From Gavia stellata (lineage: Eukaryota > Chordata > Aves > Gaviiformes > Gaviidae), in NCBI RefSeq assembly GCF_030936135.1, contig NC_082596.1:77964888-78028887 (forward strand): DNA of 64,000 nucleotides. The letters are read 5' to 3'. The translations under genes were made by a program, and so were the position numbers. The notes beneath the pieces are model-generated. The model had not been told where the DNA came from. It saw only the letters and a list, made by a program, of their open reading frames with translations, and searched no databases. Numbering within the stretch: position 1 is the first letter of the stretch; every line of letters begins with the position of its first letter. Below, in pieces: positions 1 to 12,180 of the stretch.

Positions 1-3000
1 GGAGGATGGAAGGATAGCCAGGTGCAATTTACTCCACGGCTAAACAGGGAGAACTTCAGGGGCTGCGGTGATTGTGCTGTCTGAATGGCTCAAAATATAT
101 GTTAAATTTAATGTGCGCAGGATCCAGTTGTCTCGCTTCTAAGTGGAATGCCAGGTTTCTGTTGAATTTCATCGTATTTTTGCAAAGCGTGTGGCTTGGG
201 GCTGGTCTGATTCATACTCCACAGAGTCATTTCTAGAGGGTGCCGACCGCTCCACAGTGTTGGTCTTTTAACTCTGGCTGGAAACAGCGGTAATTGAGTA
301 GATCCTGGAAGTTGCAGGACAAGCTGCCTGGGAAGGACCTGGTACTGTTACCTAACCTAGCTGGCAGTGAAACCAGCACTGTGCTGGCAATTGAAAGTGC
401 ATAAGCTAGGGAGAAGCATAGGTGTGCTTTGATGAAAATTAATTTGCAGTCCCTGTTGGTCTGTGTGAAACAGGTAAGTGGGCACCACACTTAAGACATT
501 CAGGTGATTCCCCTTCCAAAATAGGATCAAGGTGCCAGTCTGATTTGCCCCATTCCAGTTAAAAGTCAAACTGAGGAGTGGTACATCAAGTGTGCCTGTC
601 CTCAGCCACGTGTGGCAGATACGTGCCTGCCTCATGCACGTGCAGAGTCTGTCCTTGGAAAATGTCTTTTTTCTGCTTCATGATTTCGTGTGTGTTGTTA
701 AAATCGATGATCCTCATTGATTTAATCCTCTTCTGCGCAGGCTCTCCAAAACCCCTGGAACTTTTGCAGTGACTCCCTGATAGAGTTACAAGTCAGTCAC
801 GATCCTAAATCTGCATTCAAAGACGAGTGAAAATAAACCTGAGGAAGGAGGAGTAAGCCTGCATTATGAAATGGCCTGGAGCTCAGATGCTTCTCATAGC
901 CAGGCTTTATGAGCTGTGGAATGACTAGATATTTCTCCTGTTTCTAGGTTTGTGTTACAAATGGTAACAAACCCCCAGCTGCACTAAGAAGTGTGGGGCT
1001 TCTTTCCATAATATGTGCCCATAAAACAACCTAAAGCATCACAAAGCAGAGGAAATTGATGTTACTGACTTTTCAAATTTTCTATGAATTTCTATAAATG
1101 TCAAATTTTCTATAAATTTGACAAGATTATTTCCATAAAAATATATCTAGTATTGAAGTGTTCTTGTAATTATTGGGGGGAAGGATATTTCACAGTCAGA
1201 GCACTTAAGCTGAGGAGAGGTGATCTGAGTTTAGCTTCCAGGTTTTGCCACTGACTTTAGGTGCAGTCATGGGCAAGTCATATAACTTCACTATATTCCT
1301 CTTTCACACCTGTGAAGTACAGATAATCCTCTTTCCAAAGGTCATTTGAGGATACGTACTTAAAGCACTCAGAAGTGGGGGCTCTATGAGTAGATGTCCA
1401 TGTGCACCAGTATGAAACATATCATAGAAGATTGACACATTTGTATAAACAGCAGGGGAAAAAGTGCATTGGCTTGTGACTCTAATCTTACCAAATTTGA
1501 TCTTAACTCAATTAAATGTTCCCAGAGGTAGTCTGCTTTTTACTCCTGCTTTTTTTTTTAGCATGGTGAAACTTTGGGAAATGTGGAGATAGACATTGTT
1601 GTCTAGGCTGTAGCTCCTTCATTTTTAGAACCTGTCTTAAAGGATGGTTTGCTTTGCTTTGGTGGAGTTTACACCCGTGACTGTGTTTAACTTGGGTAAC
1701 TTCAGGTTCCTGATGTGGAGGACCTGTGGGCTGATGCAAAGAGGGGCTGTCATGCACAGACACACCGCAAAGAGGTGGTCCAGGGAGCTCAGCAGAAGAC
1801 TGAAAGAGAAAATGACCCATTGTCATTTAGACTAGCAGGTGCCCATTTGATGGCAGGGGACAGGGACCATCTCTTTTGACAGAAGGCCACCATGTTGTAC
1901 GATGGCACCTTTGGCCCTGGAGATGCTAGAGGCACCTTCCAAGAATGTGGCTTGACAAAATTTTCTTGTTCTTTTGCCAACACAGAGTGTGTCCCACCCA
2001 TAAAATGCAGGAAGGGAGTTTCTTAACCCTCATCTGTACTGAAATCATGCTGCTGACTCCGTGCTGACTTTAGGGAAAGGTGAGGAAGAGCAGCGCAGTG
2101 CTCTGTAGCTGTCAAACAGGGATCGGGGCTGTTAAGTGTTCATATCGATTAAGAGCTACTTGCACCAGGCCGCACACAGACGAGTGAGCGTTAATAATTA
2201 CTCAGCTGCAACTCAGATTTCTTTGTCCTCACACTCCCAGAAGGAGCAATTTATAGGATGCTTTAAAGCTGGAACTTGCTGACTTTTCACTTTTTTGTAT
2301 GGATTATTCTTAAAAAGGAGACCAGAAAAGGTGTGGAAATACTGCTTTAGAAATTACACATTTGCAGGAAAACATCCCATTTTTAATTCACTTATGCTGC
2401 AACATTAACAGTATTTGTCTGCATCATTTTCTATACTGCCTTGATTGAGCTATAGCTAATAAATATATATAGTGCAAAATAAATTGTGTGCAGTTTTTGA
2501 GACATGATTAACTGTGCCTCATCAGGACATGAAGGAAAAAAATTTATAAACCATATAATTGGGAGGAGAGACTGTGTATATTGCACTCCACCAATGATGT
2601 TGTGATACACTGCAGTCGTAGCACTGAGAGCATGACAGTAGCTCACTTTAGCAGTGCTCTACTTTTGAATACTGATCTAAAACTAGTGGAAATATTTTTC
2701 TCTGAAAACTTGTTTAAATATTCTAGAATAGGACCGGTTCAGGCTTAAGCACTGTATTCCTCTGTTACTTATCAGAAAAGATTTGAGTATGTTTGCATAG
2801 TATGTGGCTTTGAACAGTTGAGGCTCAAAGCCATTCGTCGCTGGCACATTAGTGGAACATGTTACATACTGGAGACTCATAGTGTGCTCCAGCTCTCAGA
2901 AAATCCACAGTTTCTGCATCATCCATGCGTCATGTTGTCCCCAGCCTGGGATAACAGACTTGGAAAACGGGCATATCCTTGTGGGTCTCCTCCCTCCTTG

Positions 3001-3609
3001 GAGGGATCACTACAGACGCAGTGTGCGGCACAGTGACTTCCTACAGTCTTCTGCGTACCTCTCTAAACCTTTGTTTGTTTTCCTTCTCTTGACATTTACC
3101 TAGAAGTGGGTCACTAGAGCCTGCTGTAGAGACCTCTTAAGAGATGAAGGGAGAAAATGAAATTGTACCTGTGCAGTCTTATGCTGGTTTAAATGAGGGG
3201 CCACATTTAGCCGCATGTGCGGAAGGCAGGTATGATTCACCCTTGGAAGACCAACCTCGAGTTATTGCGTATCCAGGGTTAATGAAAGGAATGCAGGGCT
3301 GAGGAGTTTGCGTTAAGACCAGTGTTAACAACGTGAAGGCTTGCCTGCTTCTGAGTCTATTAGCTGTGTACTGTTTGCAATTAATACAACTATTTGTTAA
3401 CCAGTCCAGGAAAAAAAATCTGGATGTGCCTGAAGGGTTTGCTGTGGCATCTCAGAGACCTGTAGCACAGGGGCTTGCGCTGTTTCCAGAATAACCTGAG
3501 TCCTGTAAGCGTTGGTGGCTGTATACAATAAATCTCTGAGCACAACCTTGTAGGATTCAGGACCAGGCTACGCAGTGCCACAGCTGGACTATGTTGGCAG
3601 TTCAGCTTC

Positions 3610-3686
3610 AAGGATCTAAGTTGGACTTAGAGACCTCCGTAGGTCCCTTCCAGCCAGCACTCTGGTGGTTGTATGATCCTGTGAAA
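3610..3686 (+). repeat. CR1 LINE 3'-end fragment
   Basis: The segment has the degenerate CR1 3' signature: a GTTGGACT core, then GACCTCC, then AGGTCCCTTCCAGCC. No coding part is attached. It is short and diverged, so it is probably an old insertion in the UBE2QL1 intron. Confidence 0.6.
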
Positions 3687-6600
3687 GGCTGCCCACTGTT
3701 ATGTAGTCCTGCCCTTCCAGGTAGACCCAAAAGTGATACGACATAGAATCACACCTGATGCTGCGTGCTATGCCAAAACTGTTGGGTTTTGGTCTGGGAG
3801 CTACTGTAGCTGGTTTGACGAGAGATATAAATCCCTTAATCGCTGCCAAAGAAATCCCCTTGAGGCCGTCCTGATTCTGGAAATACCAGAAGAAGTGTCA
3901 GGACTGTTTTTCATGACACACAGGCCAGAGGTGGGCAGATAGGTGGTTGCAGTGGGATTACAGGGCTAAAGAACTTCAGGCTTCATATTTGGTATCTCTG
4001 TATGTACCTCTGTACAGGACTTAACTCTGTCTTTGGAGCACTTCATGACATGGTGGTGTTGGGGAAGAAAAGGTATGGCACATTGCTGATAATGATACTG
4101 AAGGACTTTAACAAGCTGTTAGATGTTGAGTTGAATGTTTTTGTGGATGCACTTCAGCGTCACGTAGCGTTCTCAAGGGGAGGACATGCTGATGCGTTGA
4201 TGATTGTGGAAGAACGTGGGGACTACTGCGGCATCACTGAGAAGTAGAAAAGCTGCTAGATTTGCCCACAGCGGTCTGTAAATGTGGGTGCCAAATCACA
4301 TGTGAGATTGACCTTGGGTCTTTTGCTGAACATGGTGGGAGGCAGCGGTCCCTCGGTATGGCCAGGGTCCTGAGAAGGCTACCCGCAGCAGACTCTGCTC
4401 CAGGAGGTCTTTCTCCTAGCAGTTACCAGGGTTATAGACTGGATCCTTATCAGCTGTTTGTTCAAACTCATTAGTTTGGGCAAAGAGTAGCTGAGCGGCA
4501 TGCAATTGCTCACCGTGCCACGCAAACCAGGCGCAGCAGGAGCACAAGTGAGCGAGGAGGCTGAGTGCAGCACGTCCCCCTGCATTTCAGCATGGCTGTG
4601 TACACCAGTTGGATGCTGTGGCATTACTTTCACCTTTCATATGTTTCTAGCTTTTTAAAATTATATCTTGATAAGTACATGAAGTCACAGCAGATGGCAA
4701 AATCTGAAATGTTCTCTCCAACTCTTTATTTTAATTAGGTTTTCAGTTATCCCTTTATGAAAAGCACTCTATGAATGTCTGAAAGTACTGCAGCTATTTA
4801 AATAAGCTCCTGGTGCGACTTCTTAGAGCTGAAGTCGACATTAATATCATTATGAAAGGCTTTATTGGGTTTTATCTGTTGTTTTTAATCTTTTATGGAA
4901 TGTTTAGATCTTGTTCAGGTATAAGTTTGATATCTTTTCTTGATTTGGTGCAGGACACATCAAAACATTGGCCGTGCAAATGTTCTGTATTCCTTACCAT
5001 GGCAGTAGTGACGTGAGTGGTTTAGAGATTAGTCAAAATGCAGCTGAGCGCGATTGAGCTATGGCCAGCGCTGTATTTGCGTACTGTATTTACCGTATTT
5101 GTCATATTTACAGAATGCAGCAGCTCATAGTCTCCTGACCAGAATTAAAATGACTGCATGTTTAAGTAGCAGTCTGAAAATAAACTGTAGTCAGAGCTGG
5201 TAACAGTGCCTGTTAAAATGGTTGCTTGACACTTTCTTTTATATTGCCTGCAAAACACCATTTTTAGTTAAACTTGGGAAGAGTTTTGTGGGAATGGCAA
5301 AAAGCTAAAAATCATGAAGACAGTAGATAGATACCACTCAGGTATAGACTCAAAAGCATCTGAACTGTGTTGACTGAAATTCCACCCTTCTTTCTTTTTA
5401 CCTCAGGTTTACTTGAGGCACCAAAAAGGGAAACTTTCAGTCCACAAGGTTAAATTTTATCCAAATTATAAACACCTGGCAGCATATTGGTTAATAAGAG
5501 ACAGTGCTAACCATGCCACCCACAGTTTCTGTATAAACATAAAAATGCATGGACTACAGTCGGGTAGAATTAGCTGGTCTTTGATGATGCAGTTTACGTA
5601 CAACCTGCATATGGTACGAGAATGTGTTTTAGAAGTGGATTTAATGATCTGTTACATTAATAACAAAGAAGTATGAGAATAAACTCATGGAATTATGCTT
5701 ATTTCATTTTTTGTGGCTCCAGTAACGTTTTAGATGATGTGATGATACTCACTGCGTTATTGCAACACCAAAGAATTCTTACTTTCCTTGTTTGAAAGCA
5801 GTAAGTAGCTGACACTGAATATGAGCGATAGCTGTTCTCAATGCAAAGATCCTATTTCTAGGAACAGATTAGTAGTAATACTTTGAAAAAGCTGGGGAAG
5901 ACATGGATCATATTGTGCTAGGTGCTATGCACACAATTCAGAAAGGTATCAAAGCCTTAAATGGTAAAAAAATCATACGTATAAGACAAGAGACAGCAAA
6001 TAGACCTAATCCAGAAATTAAGTCATAGAGTAGGTAGATGTATATTTACTTTCAAAGGTATTTAATTGGTGAGATTTTGAGGACAGCATTTGCTGTGCTG
6101 ACTTCATCTTCTGTTGCACTGTGCTTTATTTTTTCCTGTGTTTCTCTAAGTATGCTTCCAACAAAAGCTCGGATTAGGAAGAAAATACAGAACATGTTTT
6201 GTAACAGCAAAAATACTCCTGCAGGAGATGTAAGGTAATTAGTAAATGAGAATGTGTTATGTTTCCAGCACCCAATGGGAATAGCAATTCTTGAGAGAAG
6301 ATTAATATTAGAAATAGCAATCATGAGATTTTAAAAATATGTTACCTGGTTTTATTTAATTATTTCTTTTGTCAAAACTAAAAAGGAACATTTTCTAAGA
6401 AAATTTATTAGCGGAGTTAAATCAAGTACCATTCAGATCATCCTTATTTGGGAAATATTAATTGCCAGATTAGTATGGGGATGGGGAACGTGTCTTGCTG
6501 TTTAGTCTATCAAAGGGTATTTAAAGAGGAAATACATTGCTAGTCTGTAAATGGCGACTGGGGAGAAGGGCAAGGAAAAGCATCGAAAGGTAAAATAGCT

Positions 6601-6924
6601 ATTTTTGTGAAAACCAAGTGGGTATAAATTGGCTGTGAATAAATGGAGGTGGGAAATAGAGGCTGTTCCTAATCTTTAGTTAAGGTAGGCTCTGAAAGAG
6701 AAGTTAAACTGCACAGAAAAATTACTTATTAACACAGGAGTAGGAAACAGCTTTTTTCTCTCATGTGTCCATAGTTTTGTTATAATAAGAGCAGTGCTGA
6801 ACACAAAAGCATGTCTGTGCAATATTGTGACAGCTTTCTAGAATTAAATGATTTGTCCATAGTACAAAGTAATCTTACTCATTTTAGTCTGTAAAAATAA
6901 CTTTGGTACTCCAAAGACAGGGTT

Positions 6925-6968
6925 TGTTTTCTTTTTTCCCCCTTTTTTTTTTCCTTTTTTTTCCTTCC
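6925..6968 (+). repeat. Pyrimidine-rich (T/C) low-complexity tract
   Basis: About 44 bases almost entirely T with C runs, inside the UBE2QL1 intron. No acceptor-linked exon follows it. Confidence 0.7.
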
Positions 6969-7599
6969 ATATACGTAATTATTTTCTCAGTATTATTTGT
7001 TGCATGTGATTACGAATGACAATTTTTTGGTTAAAATTCCAAACTAATGGTAGAATATGGGAGGCAAAACACGCAACCTGATGCATCATTTTGAGCAAAG
7101 GAATGGAAAAATTGAGAACAGCCTGACTTGGTTCTTAATAAATGTAGCGCTCTAATATGGTATCTGCTCATCAAATACCATTTGTTCTAAAAAAAGCTTT
7201 CAGTGCATTTTATCACACAGTTATAAAAATTATTAGACTTGTGACTTTAATAAACTTCTATTTTGTGACAAATCCAATAGGTGTAAATACTTTAAAGGGT
7301 ATTATTGCGGTAGAGTGGAGTAAATCTGCAGCTATATTTCTTTCTTGTGTCTCTGTTAGTTGGTAATTGACATGGACCAATGTGCAAAATAAGGTAAGCT
7401 ATTAATAACTCAGTAAATGTCTTATGTTGCCAAGCAAGGATTTGAAATTATATACTGCTGTGCATTTAGAGGTAGTATTTAATTGCAAAGTAATAACGAT
7501 GCAGTATGCTTAACTGTGTATATTTTCATTTATTATCAAACTTGTCATGAAGGGGTAATAAACAAATTAGAATTCTTTATGTAGGTTGGAAGCAAGTTG

Positions 7600-8345
7600 G
7601 TTTTAGGGTGCTGCTGACTTTAAGAAATGCCAGGGATATTCGTTTCTCACGGGTCAGATTAGACGAAGAAGAATGGAGTGTGTTTTGTGGGATGGATGTA
7701 ATTTTTAGTGATGCTCTGCATAGGCAGCAGGGTGTGGGGGGTGAGATATGGGTAGCCCTGAGATGTAGCACACAAAACACTCCGCTGTTGTCATGGTTCT
7801 CTAGAGTCGTCAACTCCGTGATATTCGCACCACGGACTGTATTACGGGATGGCATCAAAATTGGTCTGCAACCTCTTTCTGTCTCCCCAGGCCCAAGCTG
7901 GTACCTCAGCAGCACTTGCCACAGCCTGCCTCCTTCTCCACCCACAGTCGCTGGTCCTGGGGGACCAGAGGGGCCTTGGGGGGGCTGGGGACCCCCCTCC
8001 TCTCCTGCGGCTGAAAAGGGCCGTGGGGGATGCTCACAAAACCCGTGTGTCCCCAGGAGCCAGTGGGAAGCGGCGCTGTGCCGAAGTGCTGTTTCTGTGG
8101 CGTATTGGTGTGCTCCTCGCGGTCCCTGTCTGCTTAGGGCTGCACCCCTGACTGTACGGGGTGGGCATGAGGGTCCGCATGCCAAATGCTTTATGGTAGA
8201 GGTCCCTTGGTTTGTTTGCAGGGGTCCCCATGCAGCGGAGAGGGAGGCGAGCTGCGTGGCATGGCCACAGCAGCAGCCGCTGGTTGCTGCATGCAAGGCA
8301 GTGTGCCAGCACAGGGGCTCGCTGGGAAGAAATAGCTTGGCAGAT
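7600..8345. other. GC-rich intronic block, open on both strands
   Basis: The composition rises well above the surrounding intron, and long frames stay open on both strands at once (about 7608-8402 plus, 7577-8386 minus). The conceptual proteins are rich in Pro, Gly, Ser and Cys and resemble no family I know. Simultaneous openness on both strands is expected where GC is high and stops are rare, so I do not call a gene. The block ends in a run of about 20 T at 8350-8370, roughly 180 bases before the UBE2QL1 exon. It could be a regulatory element or a decayed insertion. Confidence 0.4.
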
Positions 8346-8551
8346 GTCGTCTTTTTTTTTTTTTTTTTTTCTTTACTGCATATCATTTTTAATCATCTCT
8401 AATAATGCATTTGTCTGCCCCAGTTTGGGAGCTCTGCTTTCTGGTACCTGTAAGTGAATGCCTCTTGGCCTGATGCGTTGAAGAGTTAAGCCGTGGTTTC
8501 CAGCTGCGTGTTCACATGTTTAATGAAGGTTTTCTTTTTTGTTTGGTGCAG

Positions 8552-8683
8552 GGCCGTATCTGCAGAAAAGCTGGCAAATCAAAAAAGTCGTTCAGTCGAA
8601 AGGAAGCTGAAGCAACATTTAAGAGTTTGGTGAAGACCCATGAAAAATATGGGTGGGTCACCCCGCCTGTCTCTGATGGCTGA
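8552..8683 (+). CDS. UBE2QL1: UBE2QL1 last coding exon (partial gene)
   Basis: This exon encodes the 43 C-terminal residues of the ubiquitin-conjugating enzyme E2Q-like protein 1. It begins GRICRKAGKSKKSFSR and ends in WVTPPVSDG followed by TGA at 8681-8683. I recognise it as essentially identical to the human C terminus. An acceptor (polypyrimidine tract, then GCAG) ends at 8551, and the codon phase at the junction is 0. The catalytic Cys and the UBC fold are encoded by the upstream exon, which is outside the window. The family transfers ubiquitin from E1 to substrates. Human UBE2QL1 has been described as a candidate renal tumour suppressor that interacts with FBXW7. The very Lys- and Arg-rich start of this exon is typical of the E2Q C-terminal helix region. 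Symbol confidence is high because the match runs the whole length, and the neighbour NSUN2 fits the known gene order. Confidence 0.93.
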   Translation, partial: GRICRKAGKSKKSFSRKEAEATFKSLVKTHEKYGWVTPPVSDG

Positions 8684-9356
8684 TGTTAGCAACCTGCACT
8701 TGACAAAAATGCTGAACAAAAGTACTGTGACATCTCCTCAGTGCTGTACACCGCCCATCCTTTTCTACTTCAGCTTCAGTTACATACCATGAATGTCAAG
8801 GAGACATCTAAGTTATTTATGAACAGATGTGTTTACAGAGGGAGAGAAAAAAAAATGCTGTGTAGGATTATATTTCAAGACTGGAGAATGGTCATCATTG
8901 AAGTCACTTGAGCGGATGCTGAGATTGCGTCATTTGCCCCCATACAGCCCACATTGTCTTCAGCTTCTTTCCATGACAGCAGCACCAAACAGCAGTAGTG
9001 GAAAGTCTATCCATTACTGCTCAGTTCATTTAAATGTAAATGAAACAGTTAATATTTAATAGGGAAGCAGTGCATTGCAGGTACATGTTTGCTGTGCTGT
9101 TTATCTTTGTCTCCTAGCAGGTCAACATAACTTGAAGATTTGTCTTTATGTGGAACTGTGGTCTGCTGTGACTAAATTTAGACCTCATTTGTGCTCTATA
9201 TATGACCTTTAATTCATAAATGAAACCAGAATTAAAATGCTGAAAGGTCCTAGTGTTGAAAAATTATTAAGTGGAATCACCCAACCAGTTACAATGTGCT
9301 ATCTATGCTGATATTGTGATGTGCTGTTCAGAAATAAACCAGTGCAGTTAGCTGAA
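8684..9356 (+). other. UBE2QL1: UBE2QL1 3' UTR (putative extent)
   Basis: This is the sequence after the TGA, moderately AT-rich and without a further reading frame. I end it about 18 bases after the AATAAA at 9333-9338. The length is a minimum, because a second AATAAA at 9860-9865 could extend the transcript. Confidence 0.55.
9333..9338 (+). terminator. UBE2QL1: Polyadenylation signal AATAAA for UBE2QL1
   Basis: A canonical AATAAA stands about 650 bases after the UBE2QL1 stop. It is followed within about 25-40 bases by a G/T-rich stretch (GGTTAGGTGGTTTTTTT), which suits the downstream element of a cleavage site. Confidence 0.6.
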
Positions 9357-12136
9357 GGTTAGGTGGTTTTTTTAAACACATCCATGCCAGGGCTAGGAGT
9401 GGTTGGTTGGTGGTAGCAGAACCATTATTACCCTGCTGGTACTTTCTGCAGTAGCATGTGGCCTGTCAGTTCTTCAAAATGGCAAAACAAACTAATGGAA
9501 ATGGACAAAGCAACCTTAAAAATTATCTGCTTAATTTTAAAATGATATGCCAGTAACAGAGTAAAAATTTTCAAGTCAAATGGAACATGGTTTGTAAGAT
9601 GATTTGCATGACTGGAATTTTCTTTTTTATTTTCACTCAATAGACATTGTATGTACTTAGAGCCCAGTGTCTGAGAAAACCCACTGATGTATATAAATGT
9701 CCTATTATTTAATCATTAAGATTTAAGTTTTCTGGTAAAGAAATTGAAAAAAACTTTCTAAGGGACTCCATAAAAGCTGAAGGTAATGTTTAGAATGGTA
9801 TAAGAAAAAGCATTAAAAAATGTGGATTACGAATGGAAAAGCGTATTGGACACGTGCTGAATAAAATCACCAGTATCGTTTCTGTTGCCTCAGGAATTCA
9901 ATCATTTTGGCCTACTTTTGTATTCAAAGTAATAGGTTTTCTATTGTGAAATTCTAGGCACCTTATAGATATATATCTGTTGCGGTGATATTTTAATTGA
10001 AAGCAGGGTAGTATCGATTGCAAGACTAATTTGGAGGGGGGAAAACAGTGTGTGTTTGAAAACACTTTCCATTATATGGCTAACACAAGACCAAATTGAA
10101 ATGGTTGGCCAGTTTCTGTTTGTATTACAGCAACAGTGGAGACTATACAGAGAGTTTTGGGGTTTGGAGTTTGATTTAAAACGACACACGGCAGAGAAGA
10201 ACAAAAGAATAATGAAGGCCAATGGAGTTCAAACACAAGTGAAGAAGCAGCAGAGCAGGTATTTTTGCAGTATTGGTGCAAAAATGCTGCTCAGTTTATC
10301 TATAGATGCTTTGCCAGTGTAGCAGTTTGTCAGCTGGATAGGGAGAAAAACAATCAAAGCTTTCAGCAGAATGGTTATGCAGGTCAGAGTCACTCAGTTT
10401 TGTGGACATAGCTGGTTTCTTGCATTTCTCATCTCCATCAGCTCCTCTTCTCTTTCTCCTCTGACCATTTGCGGTACCCACCTGGTGTGCTTTATCTCAG
10501 TTACCAATGGAAATGCTTCGTACCACAAATCTGCACAGATCTTGCCGTGATTTATCTCACCTGCTTCATACTTGGAGACGATGCTATACTCAGTGGATAT
10601 ATACTTTTCCCCTCAAACTGTGTATCAATTCTGTGCATCCAGCAGCAGAATGTGTCTTTTGAGTGAGGAAAAACATTTCAAGTAATTTATTTACTCAGTT
10701 TTATAAACAACTTTTTTGCTACACTTTATGAAAGAGGAAACTAGTATGTTTAGTTAGGCATCAAATAATTTGCAATCCCTAGTGGGACTCCCTGAGAACG
10801 TCTAGAGGGATCTAGCACTGGAAAGCGTAAGGTTTGTTATTTCCCTTTGGAACAGCTCTTCCCTCATCAGCACAGTAACATTATGTTAAAAGCAGTGTGA
10901 AGGTGTGGTAAGTCTCTGGGGGGGATTATTTCTTTTTCTGCTGTTTTTTTAACCTGTCTCTTTTTTCTGTCAGTGGATTATTTTAAATCTTCCTGAGAAC
11001 CATATCTTTAATATTTAATTAAAGTGTTAGCTAAAAGGAACATAGTGGGTGGATTGCTACCACTTCCCTCAAACCTACTTATTATGTGTCTTCTTAAGTG
11101 TGCTTTAAATAGTTATAGCAAACATCATCGCTAGAAATCACAGTTACTTTCTGGCTGTAGGAGGTTCTCTGTATCACTCAGAGTCTTGGAGCAGTAGGAG
11201 AGGCAAATCAAAAAATCTGGAGTGCTTTGAAGCTGTAGCAGAAGGGGAGCAGAGCGTGTGTGATAAGCTGCAGCAACAAATCGTGCAAGGAAGAAAGAAG
11301 GAAAAAGTACACTGCATGAACTAGGGCAGGATGAAGTTCCTGCCGCACCAAAAATAAGACTGCTCTTATTGAAGAGACGATGGCTTATAGCAGGAGCAGG
11401 CTGTGCTGGGGGAGATGCAGGAAAAAGGGGACAGCAGGGAGGACAGAAGCATTGTGCTTCTGAGCAGTGAGAAAGGGAAATGGTAATTAAGAGATTTAGA
11501 AAGAGGGTTGATCTATTTTATGAAAAATTAGTTCATGGTTTTTGTCTAGCTGTATGCTAGACAGGTTCTACTTTCTCTGCAACAGACAAGCCTAAAAAAA
11601 GTGAGAAAATTGGGACAGGAAAGGTGTGTGAGAGGAAGGAAGGGAGCAAGACCTGAGAGACAGAGACGTATAGGCTAGGGAAGATATAACTGGGCAGCTA
11701 AAACACAGGATAAAGTAAACCTGGTCATGGAAGGGGATAAAATGAGGGATCAAAGGAGAACAGCACAGCACAGTACCAGAAAGAAACAGCAAGGACAGCA
11801 GTTTAGAGAGGACCTACTGCGGGAGCTGATTGCAGAGCTGCTCCAGGTGCCTTTCTGTTGAGGGAGCTTCAGTGAAAAAGATCCTATAATGTCCCTTTTA
11901 TTTGTATCCTAGAAAGCAATGTGTGCTTCCTCCTTGCTCTGTCCTCCTTCTGGCAGCTGAGAAGGATGTTAAGATTTGGAGCTGTGGTGTGAAACTCAAA
12001 TCAGGCTGTCACCTCACTTCTGTGACTGAGAAATAAAGCCAAGTGTCATTCCCAGATCCTAAACTCAAGGAGGGCAAAATCCAAATAGATTGGCCAGTCG
12101 TCTGCTTTGTCAAAGTTCCTCAATATCAAAGAAGTG

Positions 12137-12180
12137 GGGGGAATATTGTTTTTGAAGACAGAAAACATCAATATTCCCCC
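12137..12180. repeat. Perfect 12-bp inverted repeat (hairpin)
   Basis: The arms GGGGGAATATTG (12137-12148) and CAATATTCCCCC (12169-12180) are exact reverse complements around a 20-base loop. The stem could form in either transcribed strand. No gene is assigned to it. Confidence 0.8.

Larger units (their letters stand above)
1..8551 (+). other. UBE2QL1: 3' part of UBE2QL1 intron (non-coding)
   Basis: This stretch lies directly upstream of the last UBE2QL1 exon and ends in a pyrimidine-rich tract and the acceptor GCAG before 8552. No frame here encodes the N-terminal E2 domain of UBE2QL1, so the preceding exon must lie before position 1 and the intron exceeds 8.5 kb. Inside I see a CR1 3' fragment near 3610-3686, pyrimidine and poly-T tracts near 6925-6968 and 8350-8370, and a GC-rich block at about 7600-8345. 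The remainder is unremarkable, moderately AT-rich sequence. The intron assignment is inferred from the exon and from the two-exon coding structure known for the mammalian gene. Confidence 0.75.

Noticed and set aside
4002-4247. 81-codon plus-strand frame with protein-like look
   Set aside because: It lies inside the UBE2QL1 intron and has no family resemblance or splice context, so chance is likely.
7577-8402. Two overlapping frames of 264-269 codons
   Set aside because: Open on both strands at once in GC-rich DNA, biased composition, no domain. Kept only as a composition block and a finding.
1-8500. Search for the UBE2QL1 E2-core exon
   Set aside because: No frame encodes the UBC core or its active-site Cys region, so the exon must lie upstream of the window.
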